A DNA stretch of 64,000 nucleotides from Molossus alvarezi (GCA_037176705.1 CM073893.1:14012074-14076073), one strand, 5' to 3'; positions 47,407 through 59,994 are shown, numbered from the stretch's first letter. The notes: generated by a model not told the origin, from the sequence alone. Translations and numbers: made by a program.

Positions 47407-47671
47407 CTTTCCTCTCCAAATGATTCATACGTTCCTAGGACAGGCTCTGGTTGTAATTCCCTGATATACTTCTCAGGAAAGTCAGATATATCTGGAGAAT
47501 GGACCTCAACTTGCATTACCATGCCTTGATTCAACTGAATCTGAATAAGCCCAGTGATGTCACAAGTGAAATAAAATTCCCTGACTACCTTTACATTTTC
47601 TACTGAGTTAGTGAAAAACTTAGTGAAAATGAGGTCTTTAAACTCTCTACTAATAGAAGCAATCCCAAAGT
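47407..47671 (-). other. Unassigned exon-like open segment with consensus splice sites
   Basis: On the minus strand a pyrimidine-rich tract ending TTTTTTTTAG precedes a 265-nt segment that is open in one frame throughout and ends GAGGAAAG before GTGAGAGC, a good donor. The frame has one base owed by a preceding exon at its start and a two-base partial codon at its end. The 87 complete codons give a balanced composition, with FTCDITGLIQIQLNQG and SPDISDFPEKYIRELQPEP as typical stretches. I recognise no family. It lies in FOXO1 intron 1, on the FOXO1 strand, about 26 kb upstream of exon 2. It could be an exon of a nested or ancestral gene, an alternative FOXO1 exon, or chance. Confidence 0.35.
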
Positions 47672-48630
47672 CTAAAAAAAATAAAATATACATTATTAAG
47701 CTTTGGAATACATCTTCATCTTTACGTTTGAAGAGTGTATATAAGATTTTGGGGGGAATTTAATCAAAGCCAAAAAGTCATCATCCTAAGAAAACCTCAT
47801 TTAAAAGGGGGCTGGGGAAGCAGTACATTTATTTCTCGGTTATGCATATAATCTCCCCACCCCACACTGGTAGAAGGCACCAGCCTATCAGAGCACAGTC
47901 CTCAACCAAATTTTCTCTAGAGAATCCAGAATGGAGCCTTTCTTGATAGAATAAAAGGTAGGTCTCTCACAAAAGCAACAAAAACTGAGTCAACGAGACA
48001 GTGATTAGAAATTCCACTGACTGCAAATTGACCATAGGACAGTCAGTCAAAACAGAGCAACAAAAAAATGACTGCAAGAGTATTCTACACTAAAAGAAAT
48101 GTCATTCCCATCTATTTGTATAAACAGTTCAGTCCAATTCCCATCAATTCTAAACAAAAAGGACTGGCATGAAACTTGTATTTTCTCATCAATCAAGGCC
48201 TTCCTCACCAACAATGACATGAAATTTTTTAAAAAATCTCACACAAGCATAATCAGTATTATTTTTAGAAACAACTTGCATTTCCATTTCAATTTACTTA
48301 AAATTAAAAACGTGCTAATAATAGAAATAGTATTTAAGTGTCACTAAAACTGGAAGTTGACACAAAATAAAATATAGTATTTCAGAGTCAAACTCAAGGA
48401 TCTGTGTTGTAAAATATTTGGTCTTTGTTACTCTCACAGCATTCAATTTGTTTAAAAAAAGGAAACGTTCTACTTTGGTTAATTAAGCATGAACATAAGT
48501 CAAATAATGAATGCTGCTGCCTCCTAAATTAATCAGAATAGATTAACAGAATCTTCTAAATTTATTGCGTTTCAGAACAAATTTCAAAGCTACCACAGTA
48601 GCTCTGTCTGAACTTAAGAAAGAGGAAATG

Positions 48631-48846
48631 GCCCAGCTGGTGTGGCTCAGTGGACTGAGCATCATCCCATGAACTGAGAGGTCCCGGTTCAATTCCTGGT
48701 CAGGGCACGTGCCCAGATTGCAGGCTCGATTCCCAGTAGGGGGCATGCAGGAGGCAGATCAATGTATCTCTCACATTGATGTTTCTATTTCTCCTTTCCT
48801 CTCTCTCTCTAAAAAAAATCAATAAAAACATATTAAAAAATAAATA
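48631..48846 (+). mobile_element. Ves-like SINE (CT-tail subtype)
   Basis: GCCCAGCTGGTGTGGCTCAG head, end CTCTCTCTCTAAAAAAAATC; duplication AAGAAAGAGGAAATG exact on both sides. Confidence 0.92.
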
Positions 48847-49049
48847 AAAGAAAGAGGAAATGCACTTCTGTATGTCAAAACTAGAACAGTTTTCAGGACT
48901 CCCATTGTTGCCATGTGTCAGGAGCAAAGCTGTTCTGAACCGGTAGGAGTCAAGCAGGAAGAGCTGTAAAGACTTCTCAGGCTGGTCACTAGGGCATAAC
49001 TGAACAAGACCCGAAACAGATGTCCCAGGGGTGCTTGGAAACAATAATG

Positions 49050-51995
49050 TGAAGACACAAATATTAGTAACTTGAACGGTTACAATGGTTTAACTCTTCT
49101 GTTATAACTGGCAATGAAGAAGTAAGTTTTAGTAAAAGTCTGCCATTTTTTCCTACGGCAGCCTCTCTTTTCTCTCTCCCTGCTGACTGTGGCCCTTACC
49201 CAGTTCCTCCCAGTTACAACAGTAGTATTTTACCACCTCTACAGCAAGTCTGAAAATAACAGAGATCCAAAAGCCATCATTCCTGTCCAAGAATGACTAT
49301 TCCAACACAATGACAAAAAGAAGCCCACTTGGGTAAACAAAAAATCTGTTTTAACAAAACAAGGAACCCCATTTTAGTAATTTAACCAAGTTTGAGGCAA
49401 CAGAGACACCTAAGAATACTCTGCAGGATAGAAACTATTCCAAGTGGTAGCCCAGAAAGAACTAAAATATGGAAAGGCCACACCAGAACTACTAAAATCT
49501 AAAGATGAACGCAAAACAGCACAACTCCAGAAAGCCAGCAGATTGTTTAATGTTTCATCTGCACAGCACAGTCATCCCAGCAGTCTCAAATCCCTGACCT
49601 TATGTTGGCTCAGACTTGCTCTGATGGAAGCACAAGGATGTGTAGATATGCTGCAATGACATTCCAGTTTAAATAACATACCAAGAGCTGTACTAATGCC
49701 TTCTGTGCAGCTTTTTTCTTTTTTAAGAAAATCAAATCATTGGGGGTAGGGAAGACCTTAACTAACTGAACATTTCACCTGGCACATGACAACTTCATTT
49801 AACATTCTACTTTACAAGTTGGCCAGCAAAATCCTCTTCTACTTAATGACTACTCTCCTCTTTTTCTTCCCTTCTGGGTGTTAAGCAAGGTATTTCAAAA
49901 AGTACAATGAATAGGTTCGGGAAGACCTCTAAAAGGATGGAACATGACTGATGGATGTAGGATGAGTGAGGCCAAGAGAACTGGCAGTTCCAAGCAAAGA
50001 GATGACCACTCAGGGATTTCATCAATAGTTCATCATTTCTGCTCTGCAAATCAACTGAGACACAAGTCAAAAGGAGGAAGGAGGAGCATTGAGAAATCCA
50101 AGAGGGAACACATACTTTGGAAGAAGGCATGTTGGTAACTTGCTACTGAAGGATGGCAGTGATGAAGATAGTTTCCTAGTGGCTCCCACCTTCCATACAT
50201 ATAGCACCATGACTAGGTTCAGACATGGTTCAGACAGTAGCACAGGTGGAGAAGGCAAGTCACACAAAACGAAGAAACTATCACTGGCAATGCAGCCAAA
50301 CTCAGCAGAACTGCAAACTAGATGGAAGAAAACTAGAATTTTGAGCAACTGAAGCCCCAGGTTAGTTCAAGGCAGCAGAGGCCCAGAATAGGAATCCTAG
50401 TACTATCCTTACTCAGCAGGCCAACCAGGTCCACTGGAAAGTACAGAGAGCAGAGTGGTGCTGACAAGAAACACTCTATAAACTGAGAAAGCAGAAACCC
50501 ATTGAAGGTCAGTCACTTTGTAATCTTACTACTGTTTTGTTATTTTTGCCAACCCTTAATTTCCTGGGATGAGTGTTAAATATCTCACTGAAAAACTGGA
50601 TGAAAAGTCAGGAAATAGTTTCTTCTCCTTCCTTAGAGGGCAGGAAGAATTGTATGTAGTTCTATCTCCCAGGTCTCAAGGCCAGTCTGAAAAGATACAG
50701 AGTCACTGAAGACCCTGCACAGTAGTTAGCCTCAAAGATATCCCTAGGATCAATCACCTCCTGATATTCAAGCCATGTCATCTCCTCCCCTCCAGCCACC
50801 TAGCTAAGCTGAGCCCAGGATTCCTGACCCACAGAAACTATGAAATAAGGACTATGTGTAATTTTAAACCACTAAGTTTAGCAAGACTTTGTTATTCAGC
50901 AATTGATAACAAAAATATCCCATTTCATTAATACCTTCAATATAAAAATTTAAGTAACTGAAACTAGTATTCCCTTAGTAAGTACAAAGCCATCAAGGCC
51001 TTCATGGGGCCCAGGATCAGAAGAGTGACACAGTGTAGTCAAGAGTTGGCACCATGTGTTCTTTTCCTTAATATTTATTTTTTGACAAGGGAATATACGT
51101 ATGGGTACAAAATTTAAAAGAGGTTCCTATATGTATTTTACTTAATCAAAAGTAAGATTTCACAAATGTCACTAAAGGAAAAGGCCTTCTCTATGAGCTG
51201 TATCATCTGATGTGCACCAGGGCAAGGTTCAGTGTTTTTGCAGCAACGTCTTTCTTTTGGAGCTCTTGAAGACCTCGGATCCAGGATGAAAAGTAATTTA
51301 AATTTTAAAAAGTATATATGCATTTCCACACCAGTAACCGTGTCACGAATATGCAGAGACTTTTAAAATTGCATCTCCTTCTCATTCACCCAGCCAGCAT
51401 GTACTAAGTATTTTACACACCTTAGGCACTCACTGCAATACAATGACATGCTCAACAACGCGACCAGCAGCTATGATGAGAAAAGGAAAGCCCAAATAAG
51501 GATACAAAAAGGCTAAAGGAGCTCCCCTGAGAAATCTCCACTCCTTGCCTAGAAAAATCCTGAATATTTCTCCCCTTATGCCCTACCTCCTGATTCAATG
51601 ATCTTCAATAAAGGAAGCAAATTTTGGTCAAGGAGGGCTGTTCTGTCTTAGTGAAGCAGCGAGATAGAAGGAAACATTTTGAATGAGACCATTTAAAATC
51701 TTAGACTCAAAAAGGAGAGGTACTAAACCTTGGGTCACTCATATAACAGAGCAATTAATTAGAACACAGTGAACTCCCAGTGTTTCAATCATTCCAAGAT
51801 GTTACTGTTTTCTACTTAAGTAACCTGAGAAAGCTTAGCAAGAGAGTTACACATACTGAAAAGAAACGCTATTACCACTACGTAGTGTGCTTAAATTTTT
51901 AAGTTCAAATTTGAACCCTAGGAATAAATAAGTAATACAAACTACTAAATGCCCCAACCTAGGTGCTGGTTCTAGTTATACAAGTAAAGAAAAGG
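49050..51995. other. FOXO1 intron 1, unassigned 2.9 kb without young SINEs
   Basis: Unique-looking. Overlapping 95-, 93- and 87-codon frames on both strands around 49843-50352 show no domain or splice-bounded structure, so I do not call a gene. Confidence 0.5.
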
Positions 51996-52000
51996 AAAAT

Positions 52001-52175
52001 TTTTGACTGGCCGGAGTGACTCAGTTGGTTGAGCATCGTCCTGTGCACCAAAAGGTTGCATGTTCCATTCCTGGTCAGGGCACATACCTGGGTTGCGGGT
52101 TCGATCATTGGTTGGGGCACGTGAAAAAGGCAACCAATTGATCCCCCCCCACCCTCACCCCAAGGTGAGGATTAA
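52001..52175 (+). mobile_element. Mosaic-looking SINE (CT-type head, Ves-type 3' end)
   Basis: The head TGACTGGCCGGAGTGACTCAG with GTTGGTTGAGCATCGTCCTG is of the CT-tail subtype, but the 3' end AAGGTGAGGATTAAAAAAAA is of the Ves GTGAGGAT subtype. The middle is shortened to a poly-C stretch. Flanks AGGAAAATTTT / AGGAAGATTTT look like a duplication. Confidence 0.78.
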
Positions 52176-52293
52176 AAAAAATAGGAAGATTTTAGTTTGT
52201 TGTTGTTTGCTATCTTTTCAAATCTTTATAAAGAATGCTCTGGGTTCCAGTAAAATCTACCGCAATATAATACAACAAAAAGTCAGTATTTTG

Positions 52294-52503
52294 GCCCTGG
52301 CTGGTTTGGCTCAGCGGTTAGTGTCAGCCTGCAGTCTAGAGAGAGCCAGGTTCAGTTCCCACTAAGGGCACGTACCTCAGTTGCGGTTAGGGTTGTGCGG
52401 GAGGCAGCCACTTGATGTGGCCTTTTCACATCAATCTCCCTCCCTCCCTCCCATTCTATCTGAACAAAAACAGAAAAATGTCCTTGGGTGAAGATAAAAA
52501 GAG
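52294..52503 (+). mobile_element. Ves SINE with perfect 18-bp duplication
   Basis: CCCTGGCTGGTTTGGCTCAG head to CCTTGGGTGAAGATAAAAAG end; AAAAAGTCAGTATTTTGG flanks both sides exactly. Confidence 0.93.
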
Positions 52504-52675
52504 AAAAAGTCAGTATTTTGGATCCTTCTCTGCTCCTTAATTAGATGTTTCACTGGATTTCAAGTGAAACTCAATTGGCTCTGAGATCATTTATATTTAA
52601 TTAGACATTTAAGCTGCCCTGTCACCATTACAGAGCACTGCTTAATGAGGTCCCCTTAGACAACGGCTGACTTGA

Positions 52676-52678
<3 letters not shown>

Positions 52679-52706
<28 letters not shown>
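52679..52706 (+). repeat. (AC)n microsatellite
   Basis: About 14 AC units, not part of a SINE. Confidence 0.95.
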
Positions 52707-52710
<4 letters not shown>

Positions 52711-53776
52711 CACACTAGTCAATACTAAAATGATCCAAGATTTCCTAATTTCTCTGAATCTGAAAAGGATTTAGTGAACCTTTCTCCCTAAAAATGGAGA
52801 GGAAAAGAGAGGTAATATTTCATAAAGGAGCATCTTCTGCTTAAAGCAGCCCCAAGAGAACTGGACAATCATCAAGTAGACGGTAATATAAATTCAAATA
52901 AATTCACAAGTTCACCTCTGAGTCCTTGAATCTCCCCCTTCCTTGAAAAGTTAATTGATAGTGCACAAAAACCTCACACTGATCACTTCTGTGCTTGTCC
53001 ATAGTTTAAGGGGGTCGGTGAGGGTGGGAGGAGTTCAGCTGAAGCCAGGGCAGTTGAGGGTGGAGGAAGAAAAAAGAAAGGAGGGGCTGTGAAAAGTATG
53101 GGCAGAAGTGGCCACAGTCATAAAGAGCTGGCTGGGACAGGGTAGAAGTGAACTGGTAAGGACCTCTGGAGTGTTATAATCTAACACCTTCACTTCAGGA
53201 GTAAGGGATAGGAATCAGGTCCAGGCTGCCTGAATCCAGATGCTGAGAGGGCAGGATGCACAGGCAACAAATGAAGAGGTTCAAGCTGCCGTGTGTGCAG
53301 CACCTTTCCACGTGTACACCTCACACACCCTCTACGGAAAAGCACAAGATGAAGGCAGGAGAAAAGGGACACAGCAGGAAGAGGAGGCATATGGATAATA
53401 CAAATGTTTAATGGACTTCTCTCTTCAATAGTATCTACATGAGATAGAATATAAATTTGGAATTTGGTTATGATTTTTATACTCTTAAGAGGCCAGATAA
53501 ATGAACACCTTACTAGCTTTGCATAACAAATAGAGTACAAATGCAGTACAAACAGAAAACTGAGATGGAATAATTAAGGGTTTAATAAATAAGTCAGACT
53601 TTTCTAGAAATGGCAAAATGTTCCTCAACAATAAACAGCTATACTTGAGACTTCTGTTCTTTAGGGCCTACCTCTAAAAATATAAGAGTTTATCCTTGAA
53701 ACAAGCTTTATAGAGAAGAAAAAAAAACCTCCACTCAATAAGCTTAACTATTACCTTGGAGATGGTATGAGTGCCA

Positions 53777-53930
53777 TAAAAACTCAGTGCTTCGTGTACT
53801 TAAACATGCATAGGAATCTCCCTGGCTTGTCAAAACGCAGATTCTGATTCAGTATGCCTGGCGTCAGGCCTAAGGTTCTAACAAGCTCCTATAGATGCTG
53901 ATGCCACCAACCCAGTCCATAGATTGTGCT
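53777..53930 (+). mobile_element. MER5A/B-like hAT-Charlie MITE
   Basis: CATGCATAGGAATCTCCCTG, GCAGATTCTGATTCAGTA, CTAACAAGCTCCTATAGATG and CTGATGCCACC match the MER5 core pattern. Confidence 0.7.
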
Positions 53931-54477
53931 TTAAGTAGCAAGACCATAAAAGACATGAGTTATGAAAGCCACATTTCAAGGTATGTTTATTTCACAACTT
54001 GGGCTGCTGGCTACAAAACAGTGACATATTTTTCCTTATGTCAATATAATTTCTTTTTGGGGAGGGGGAAAGGGTGCAAGTCCAATAAATAAGTAAAGAA
54101 GCATTCATTCTATGGCATGGTGGTTATTTAATACAACAGAATCTGCTAAGGGTTCAGGGAGGAAAATTTCAGCCTATGCATTTGTCATACAGCAAAAAGG
54201 CAATATAGGCTGGTAGAGTTATAGAACCTGATTTAAGTCCTCTTGAGTGGTCAATTGAACCAAATGTTCATTTGCATGAAAATTAATCTATCCTTCCATG
54301 TAAAAGAAGTTAACACCAATTTGCTCTCAAATGGACACTGTGGTGTTGTTTTCCAGGAGTCCTAAGGGTTTTTTAATAACAGCCCACAGAAAAGCCTGGG
54401 CCAGGATCATGAAGTAGGATTGGTCTAACCCAGACAAATAATTAGTAGTAGTAAAACCTGACACCATTTCTTTTTTT

Positions 54478-54703
54478 TGTTTTGGTTAATTCTCACCAAG
54501 GATATTTTTCCATTGATTTTTTTTAAAATAGTGGGGGAGGGAGGAACATTGATATGAAGAGACACTTTGATTGATTGGCTCCCAAATGACCTGAAACAGG
54601 CCAGGGATGGAACCTGCAACCCAGGCACATGCCCTTGACCGGGAATCGAACCCTTCAGTCCACAGGCCAATGCTCTAACCACTAAGCCAAACCAGTCAGG
54701 GCA
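54478..54703 (-). mobile_element. Ves SINE, minus strand
   Basis: On the minus strand CCCTGACTGGTTTGGCTTAG head to TTGGTGAGAATTAACCAAAA end. Flanks CACCATTTCTTTTTTT / CCACCTTTTTTCTTTT are a diverged duplication. Same orientation as FOXO1 transcription. Confidence 0.88.
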
Positions 54704-55074
54704 TGCCACCTTTTTTCTTTTCATGGTCTCATGTGCCTTCGTAGAAATGTAAGCTTTCTGAATACTATCTTACAGTCGTGAGTTATTTTATATTTGAGGA
54801 CTAAAACTTTAAATATACATTCACTGGGAAGGCTCTGTTTTCAGCACACTTATATTTTACATTTCAAGTCAGCAGCATATGTAAGTCACACCCACTTTTT
54901 AAAGATCACTGATAAGTCTCAATTTCTACATACTCACCTAAACACTGTGGTATTCAGGAAAGAAAAACTATAAAATGTACAGCCATTCTTTTCACTGTCC
55001 CATGCCATCTTGATACTGTTATAATTAACCTAGTTATTAATAACTGGAAAGGAGCAAAGGGAAGGCCAAATATT

Positions 55075-55445
55075 GTGGGCATGTCATTTGTGCAGCTTTG
55101 CCAGGAACTACCCTTTAACACTCCCCAAGTCTATTCCCAACAGATCGCTCGGGGAAGGGACTGGACAGGGAAAGAACAGACACATGCCCAGTAAAGTCTG
55201 GGTAACACAGGGAAGGTACTTGCCTGTAAGTCACACCTGGGAACAGGTCATTGGCCAGAGCAGGTGTGGCCAATGCAAGTGCAGGAAGATTTGAGATATT
55301 TAATCTCCAGAATAAAGAAGTTCCCTCTTTTGTGCTCTTGCTCTCTTGTGTTTTCAGGACTCTTGCGACTCTTGCTGCAGGAGGCACACTCTCCTGGCTC
55401 CCCTGTATTCGTGCACATGGCCCACAGCCATGTGGACCCCATACA
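55075..55445 (+). mobile_element. Possible solitary LTR
   Basis: Starts TGTGGGCATG. A U3-like part carries CATTGGCCAGAGCAGGTGTG, then an AATAAA at about 55310 followed by a CT-rich stretch (CTCTTTTGTGCTCTTGCTCT), as in a U3-R-U5 order. No internal retroviral genes, no confirmed terminal CA and no clear flanking duplication. The call is tentative. Confidence 0.3.
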
Positions 55446-55449
55446 ATGG

Positions 55450-57100
55450 ACTAAAGGACTGCAACTAGCCTAATGCTAAACAGGACCCAGTTCCAACAGG
55501 GAACAGACACTCTGGACACGCTATCTTTGCTTCTAGCTCTGCTGAATCCATAGCTGCACATCTTCCAAGAAGGGAAATGGGACTTTGGAAACCCAAGGAT
55601 GTAATTCCACACAAATAAAGCTTTCTAGCACATCTCATTCTCCTATGGGGACCTCCAGAAATGGTTATTCTAGCAGTACCGTAAGGACCCCACTCCCACT
55701 AGCATCAGAGAAAGACAATCCATGCCTTTCTCCAATAATAATCTTATCATTAATCCTCCCCCACCTTTCCACTATGTGTTCTCATTCTTCCTAAAGATAA
55801 CACAGTACCAGCACAGTATCTCAACGAGTAGGAAGAGAGCCTATCTTCTCAGTCCATCTCCCGACTGTTTTCTTTCTGAACCAATAGTAATTCATCTCCC
55901 CCAGCATGGGGTAAGAAGGAATGCACTGCCCTTTCTCTGCCAGTTAAGTACTGATCACACAGGGAAGGAAAACCATAATTTACAAATAAGTGCGATTAAT
56001 GCTTTGAAGTCCAAAATCTTTCCACACATATTATCTCAATCAATCCCAACAATAACCCTGTTAAGTATTTAGAACTGCTAGTCTTACTATCATTTCAGAT
56101 AAAGCCTCATGGCCACTAGCCTTTGTGTGAGTTCTCACCTACTCAAAAAGCAGAGATCTCCCCAATAAGAGGGAGGATCTCTTTGTTATCTGAACTATTT
56201 ACATAACTCAACTACACACACTGTTTCTGACAGAGACCAATGCAGCCTATTTTTATCAATTTGCACTGTGTCCCTCTAAGTTAGGATCTATCAAATACGG
56301 CCTACCATCTGAGGCCCTAAATCACGATTTTTAAAGGTCTCCCATGTAGGAATGTAATGGCCATGCTGAGTCAAGGCTGAGGCCAAAACCCTACATTTTT
56401 CCTTAGTGAAGGGTCCTGCCCCTCCAAGACCCTTCCTTCCCTTGAGCTTACATGTGTCTCTTTTGCTGATTCAAGGCGGACTAGATGCAGCCCGTCTTGG
56501 AGCACACATCCCAAGGAGCAGCTAAGGCCCCTGTTCACTAGTGTGATGTGTCTGCCCACATACCCTTCTCAGGCTGAATGGGCCCTTTCAAAGGGATTAG
56601 AGGTGAGCTACAAAATCTTCATTAAGTAATTTTTATAATGTGTGTATCTGGGACTTCAGTCCCAAACAAAAAGAAATTCACCCAGGAGCCAGCAGGCAGA
56701 GCCAGGCTCTGTTCCGGGGTAAATCCTCTGACAGCAGCACTTCCCCAACATCACAGTGTAGGGTCTCACCTGCAATTTCTAACGCGGATTTTTCTCAGTT
56801 TCGAATCCTAGGCTGACAGAGGTTCAAGACTGACAGGGTATAAAACCATTCTCTACCGAGTCCAGAATATGACAAGTAAAAAGAAACAACAGAATAAAAG
56901 AGGTCACAATTCAGAAAGGGGGAACAGAAATCTACCCACAGTAAACTGTAGAAAATGAGTAGTGAAACTGACTCTTCAAATGACATACAGCACAGCAGTG
57001 GTTATTCTGTCAAGTATTGTTCATTGAATACAGTGACAAATGGGGAAGGGCTGTGTCTTGTTGGTGCTATTTTTTAGCTTAGTTTTTTGTTTTGTTAAAC
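55450..57100. other. FOXO1 intron 1, mostly unassigned
   Basis: Only the reversed MIR at 56015 is recognised. A 116-codon plus-strand frame at 55722-56072 overlaps it and is taken as chance. Confidence 0.5.
56015..56105 (-). mobile_element. MIR fragment, minus strand
   Basis: CACATATTATCTCAATCAAT and CCCAACAATAACCCTGTTAA match reversed MIR. Confidence 0.6.
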
Positions 57101-57102
57101 CT

Positions 57103-57308
57103 CACCTGAGGATATATTTTTCCATTGATTTAGATAGAGTGGAAGAGAAGGAGGGGGAAAGAGAGAGAGAGAGAAAGAGAGACAGAGAAAGAGAAATATC
57201 CACGCAAGAGAGACACATTGATGGCTGCCTCCCACACAACCCCAACTGGGGCCAGGGATGGAACCTGCAACCCAGGAACATGCTCCTAACCGGGAATTGA
57301 ACTCGGTA
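57103..57308 (-). mobile_element. Ves SINE, minus strand, 5'-truncated
   Basis: The plus strand shows CCTCACCTGAGGATATATTT, CATTGATTTAGATAGAGTGG, and GGAACCTGCAACCCAGGAAC, then stops after CCGGGAATTGAACTC. The first roughly 50 bases of the tRNA-like head are absent. (GA)n in the body. Confidence 0.83.
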
Positions 57309-57481
57309 GTGCTGCTATGCAAAAATTAATGAAGTCAGGAGGGAAAGCCAGCTTTAGGGAGGAAGATAAGTTTAAGGCACCAGTGAGAGAGCCATTTTGG
57401 TCATCAGCTAGTTGACAAATTAAGACTAACAAAGCTCAGGAGAAACGGAGATGTAGAGGCAAAGAACAAGACAGCAAGAAC

Positions 57482-57655
57482 TGGCCCTGGCCGGGTAGCT
57501 CAGTTGGTTAGAGCGTGGTCCCAATGTGCCAGGCTGTGGGTTCGATCCCCAGTCAGGGCAGATACAACAATCAACCAAAGAATGCATAAATAAGTGGAAC
57601 AACAAATCAATGTTTCTCTCTCTCAAATCAATCAATAAATAAAAATTTCAAAAGA
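57482..57655 (+). mobile_element. tRNA-Ile-like SINE (short subtype)
   Basis: GGCCCTGGCCGGGTAGCTCAG, TTGGTTAGAGCGTGGTCCCA and GGGTTCGATCCCCAG closely follow a tRNA, with good A and B boxes. The tail ends CAATCAATAAATAAAAATTT. Flanks ACAGCAAGAACT / ATAGCAAGAACT. Not a functional tRNA: the acceptor arm does not close and a SINE body follows. Confidence 0.87.
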
Positions 57656-58749
57656 AAACACAAAAATAGCAAGAACTAAATGGGACTCCAGAAACCATGT
57701 GTTTGCATCTAAGCAACTGACTGAAACCAGTGAAAAGAGAGGAGACCACCAAAAAACAGCATAAAGTACAGGTCTGAACTTTGTTGAATACTCACATAAA
57801 ATAAGAAAAAGGAGTATGCAAAAGAGGGACAGGAACAGGAGTACTATAAAAATCAAAAGATCCTAGCATAAATCTTGTAGCAAAAATTCCTACAAGAGGC
57901 ATTCAATGAAAAGACTTTTTCCCCAGGTACAACCATTGAAAATGTTGAATTAGATTCTGTAAGAAAATACAAAGTAACTTCAGAAGCTTCATTAACTCTT
58001 TCTAGCATCATCAAGGTATTACTTTGCAAATTACTGTCTGGGTAGGCTAAACTTAGTAAATTATTGTTTGGGTAAACTAAATAGTAGCCTAGTACTCTGA
58101 AAAGAGTTAATGGAGCTTCCAACCCATCTAATTTACTCCTAAAAAGTGCTTTTCATATTCAAGATTAACACAATTTGCATATCATCAATAATGATTTAAA
58201 GGCAATCCACTACAGGGGCATTTAAATTTGTCCCAATTGGATCTAATAGATTTTTATGTAGCTTTCTTAATCATTCTAAGTTCTAGATGACTAACAACCA
58301 ATCCACAGTGGTCCTTCTTCAATAAATCCACTACAAATAAAAGCTGAAAAGAGACAGAAAACCTGAGATCAATGTCTAGACAATAATGGTGTTTGGAAAC
58401 ATGAGCCTGAGGTGGGTCCAAGTCTCTGTTATCAAATTATCCCAGGGCCTGAGATTGTAACTCAATCCCCGTTTTTCTTTGTATTCACATTCCTCCTTCA
58501 CCAGACTATAACTTCGACCAATGGAATCATTGATCAAAAAATATATATCATTGGAAAAATATCCTCCAGTGAGAAAAAAACAAAGATATTATTCTTGCTT
58601 TGATAGTCTTTTGAAAAAGAGCAATAACTAAGTATACCTCTGTACGAGCACTGTTTTATGAGTAACACCTTCATTTGATAAATACTTTGAAATGGAAATA
58701 TCACCAAAGATCCTCAGCTCAGATCTGTTATGTAATCTAAAAAAAAAAG

Positions 58750-58950
58750 AGCCCAGCCAGTGTGGCTCAATGGTTGCGCATTGACCCATGGACCAAGAGG
58801 TCGCTGGTTCAATTCCCAGTGGGGGCACCTGCCAGGGTTATCTCCAGTGGGAGGCAGCCAATTGATGTGTCTCTCTCATTGATGTTTCTATCTCTCTCTC
58901 TCCCTCCCTCCCTTTCTCTCTAAAAATCCATAAAAACATTTAAATAATAA
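58750..58950 (+). mobile_element. Ves-like SINE (CT-tail subtype)
   Basis: GCCCAGCCAGTGTGGCTCAA head, TCGCTGGTTCAATTCCCAG, end CTCTCTAAAAATCCATAAAA. Confidence 0.86.
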
Positions 58951-59711
58951 CCAAAGAAAATACAAGATCTACCTACATTTTCAAATTAGATATTTAAAAA
59001 TAAGGTAACCGGAACTCCACAGAGGTACAAATGTTTTTTGTTAATAATGAATTATATATGCATAGCTTTCAGAGCCAAAGGGCACTGGCTGACATCACAC
59101 AGAAAATTCACATAAACCTTAGAAAAGAAGTCAAGTATTCTAGTTTTCTTTTTAACTTATTTTCAGTTCCATTATGGTAGGAACAAATTTAATAAAATTT
59201 GTAAAACTTTGTTTTTATTAACTACAAATTAAATAACCAACCAATGCCTTCTTAACTGTAGGTAGGTTATGCTTCCTCTCCCTCAGCTTCTGAAGGTGAA
59301 CCTGAGCAAAGAAATGGTGATATGAACAACCAAGGGGCAGTGCATCTGAACATATTCTCTGACTTTAAATTAATCGTTTGCAAAACACTGAGCCTGCTGT
59401 ACAGAGAAATTTTCTAAAGGAATAGGTATATATGAGATAAATAAAAGCTTTCAAAGGAAATTTGAAAAGCTTTCCTTCTCTTTCTCTGCAGTAGTCTCAC
59501 TTTTGAGAACAAGAAAAAAAAAGTTCAAAACATAAAACTCATTAGTACAGATCCTTTGGGGATTAAATGTGGAGGATGGGGGAAGATGCACAAGCAATGC
59601 ACAAGACAAATATAAAAGACAATGAAATTCGTAAGTTTAAACAAAAAATGTCAAGCACCCATGGAGAGATATTGATCTTCAATTGCTAATACAGCTTTAA
59701 AAAAAAAGAAA

Positions 59712-59925
59712 AGAAAACATGTTTTTATTGATTTCAGAGAGAGGAAGGGAGAGGGAGAAATAGAAACATCAATGAGAGAGAAACACTGATCGGCCACCTC
59801 ATGCATGCCCCCTACTGGGAATTGAGCCTGAAATGAGACCATATACTCTGACTAGGAATCGAACCAGTGACCTTTCAGTGTATGAGATGTTGCTCAACCA
59901 AATGAGACATACCAGCAGGGCGCTA
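59712..59925 (-). mobile_element. Ves-like SINE (CT-tail subtype), minus strand
   Basis: The plus strand begins TTTTTATTGATTTCAGAGAG and ends ACATACCAGCAGGGC. GCTAATACAG occurs on both sides (59684 and about 59923). Confidence 0.88.
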
Positions 59926-59994
59926 ATACAGTTTTTGTAATGATCATATTTTCCTACATAAAATCATTTTAAATTGTTTTTAAATGTTCTTTTA

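Noticed and set aside
49843..50352. Overlapping frames of 87-95 codons on both strands
   Set aside because: Open frames on both strands over the same bases without homology I can name suggest base composition rather than coding.
57482..57560. tRNA-Ile-like sequence
   Set aside because: Good A and B boxes, but it continues into a SINE body with a tail and target duplication and the acceptor stem does not close, so it is the head of a SINE and not a tRNA gene.
58545..58585. Possible SINE 3' end (GGAAAAATATCCTCCAGTGAG)-like stretch
   Set aside because: Only about 30 bp resembles the Ves terminus, with no body or duplication, so it was not called.
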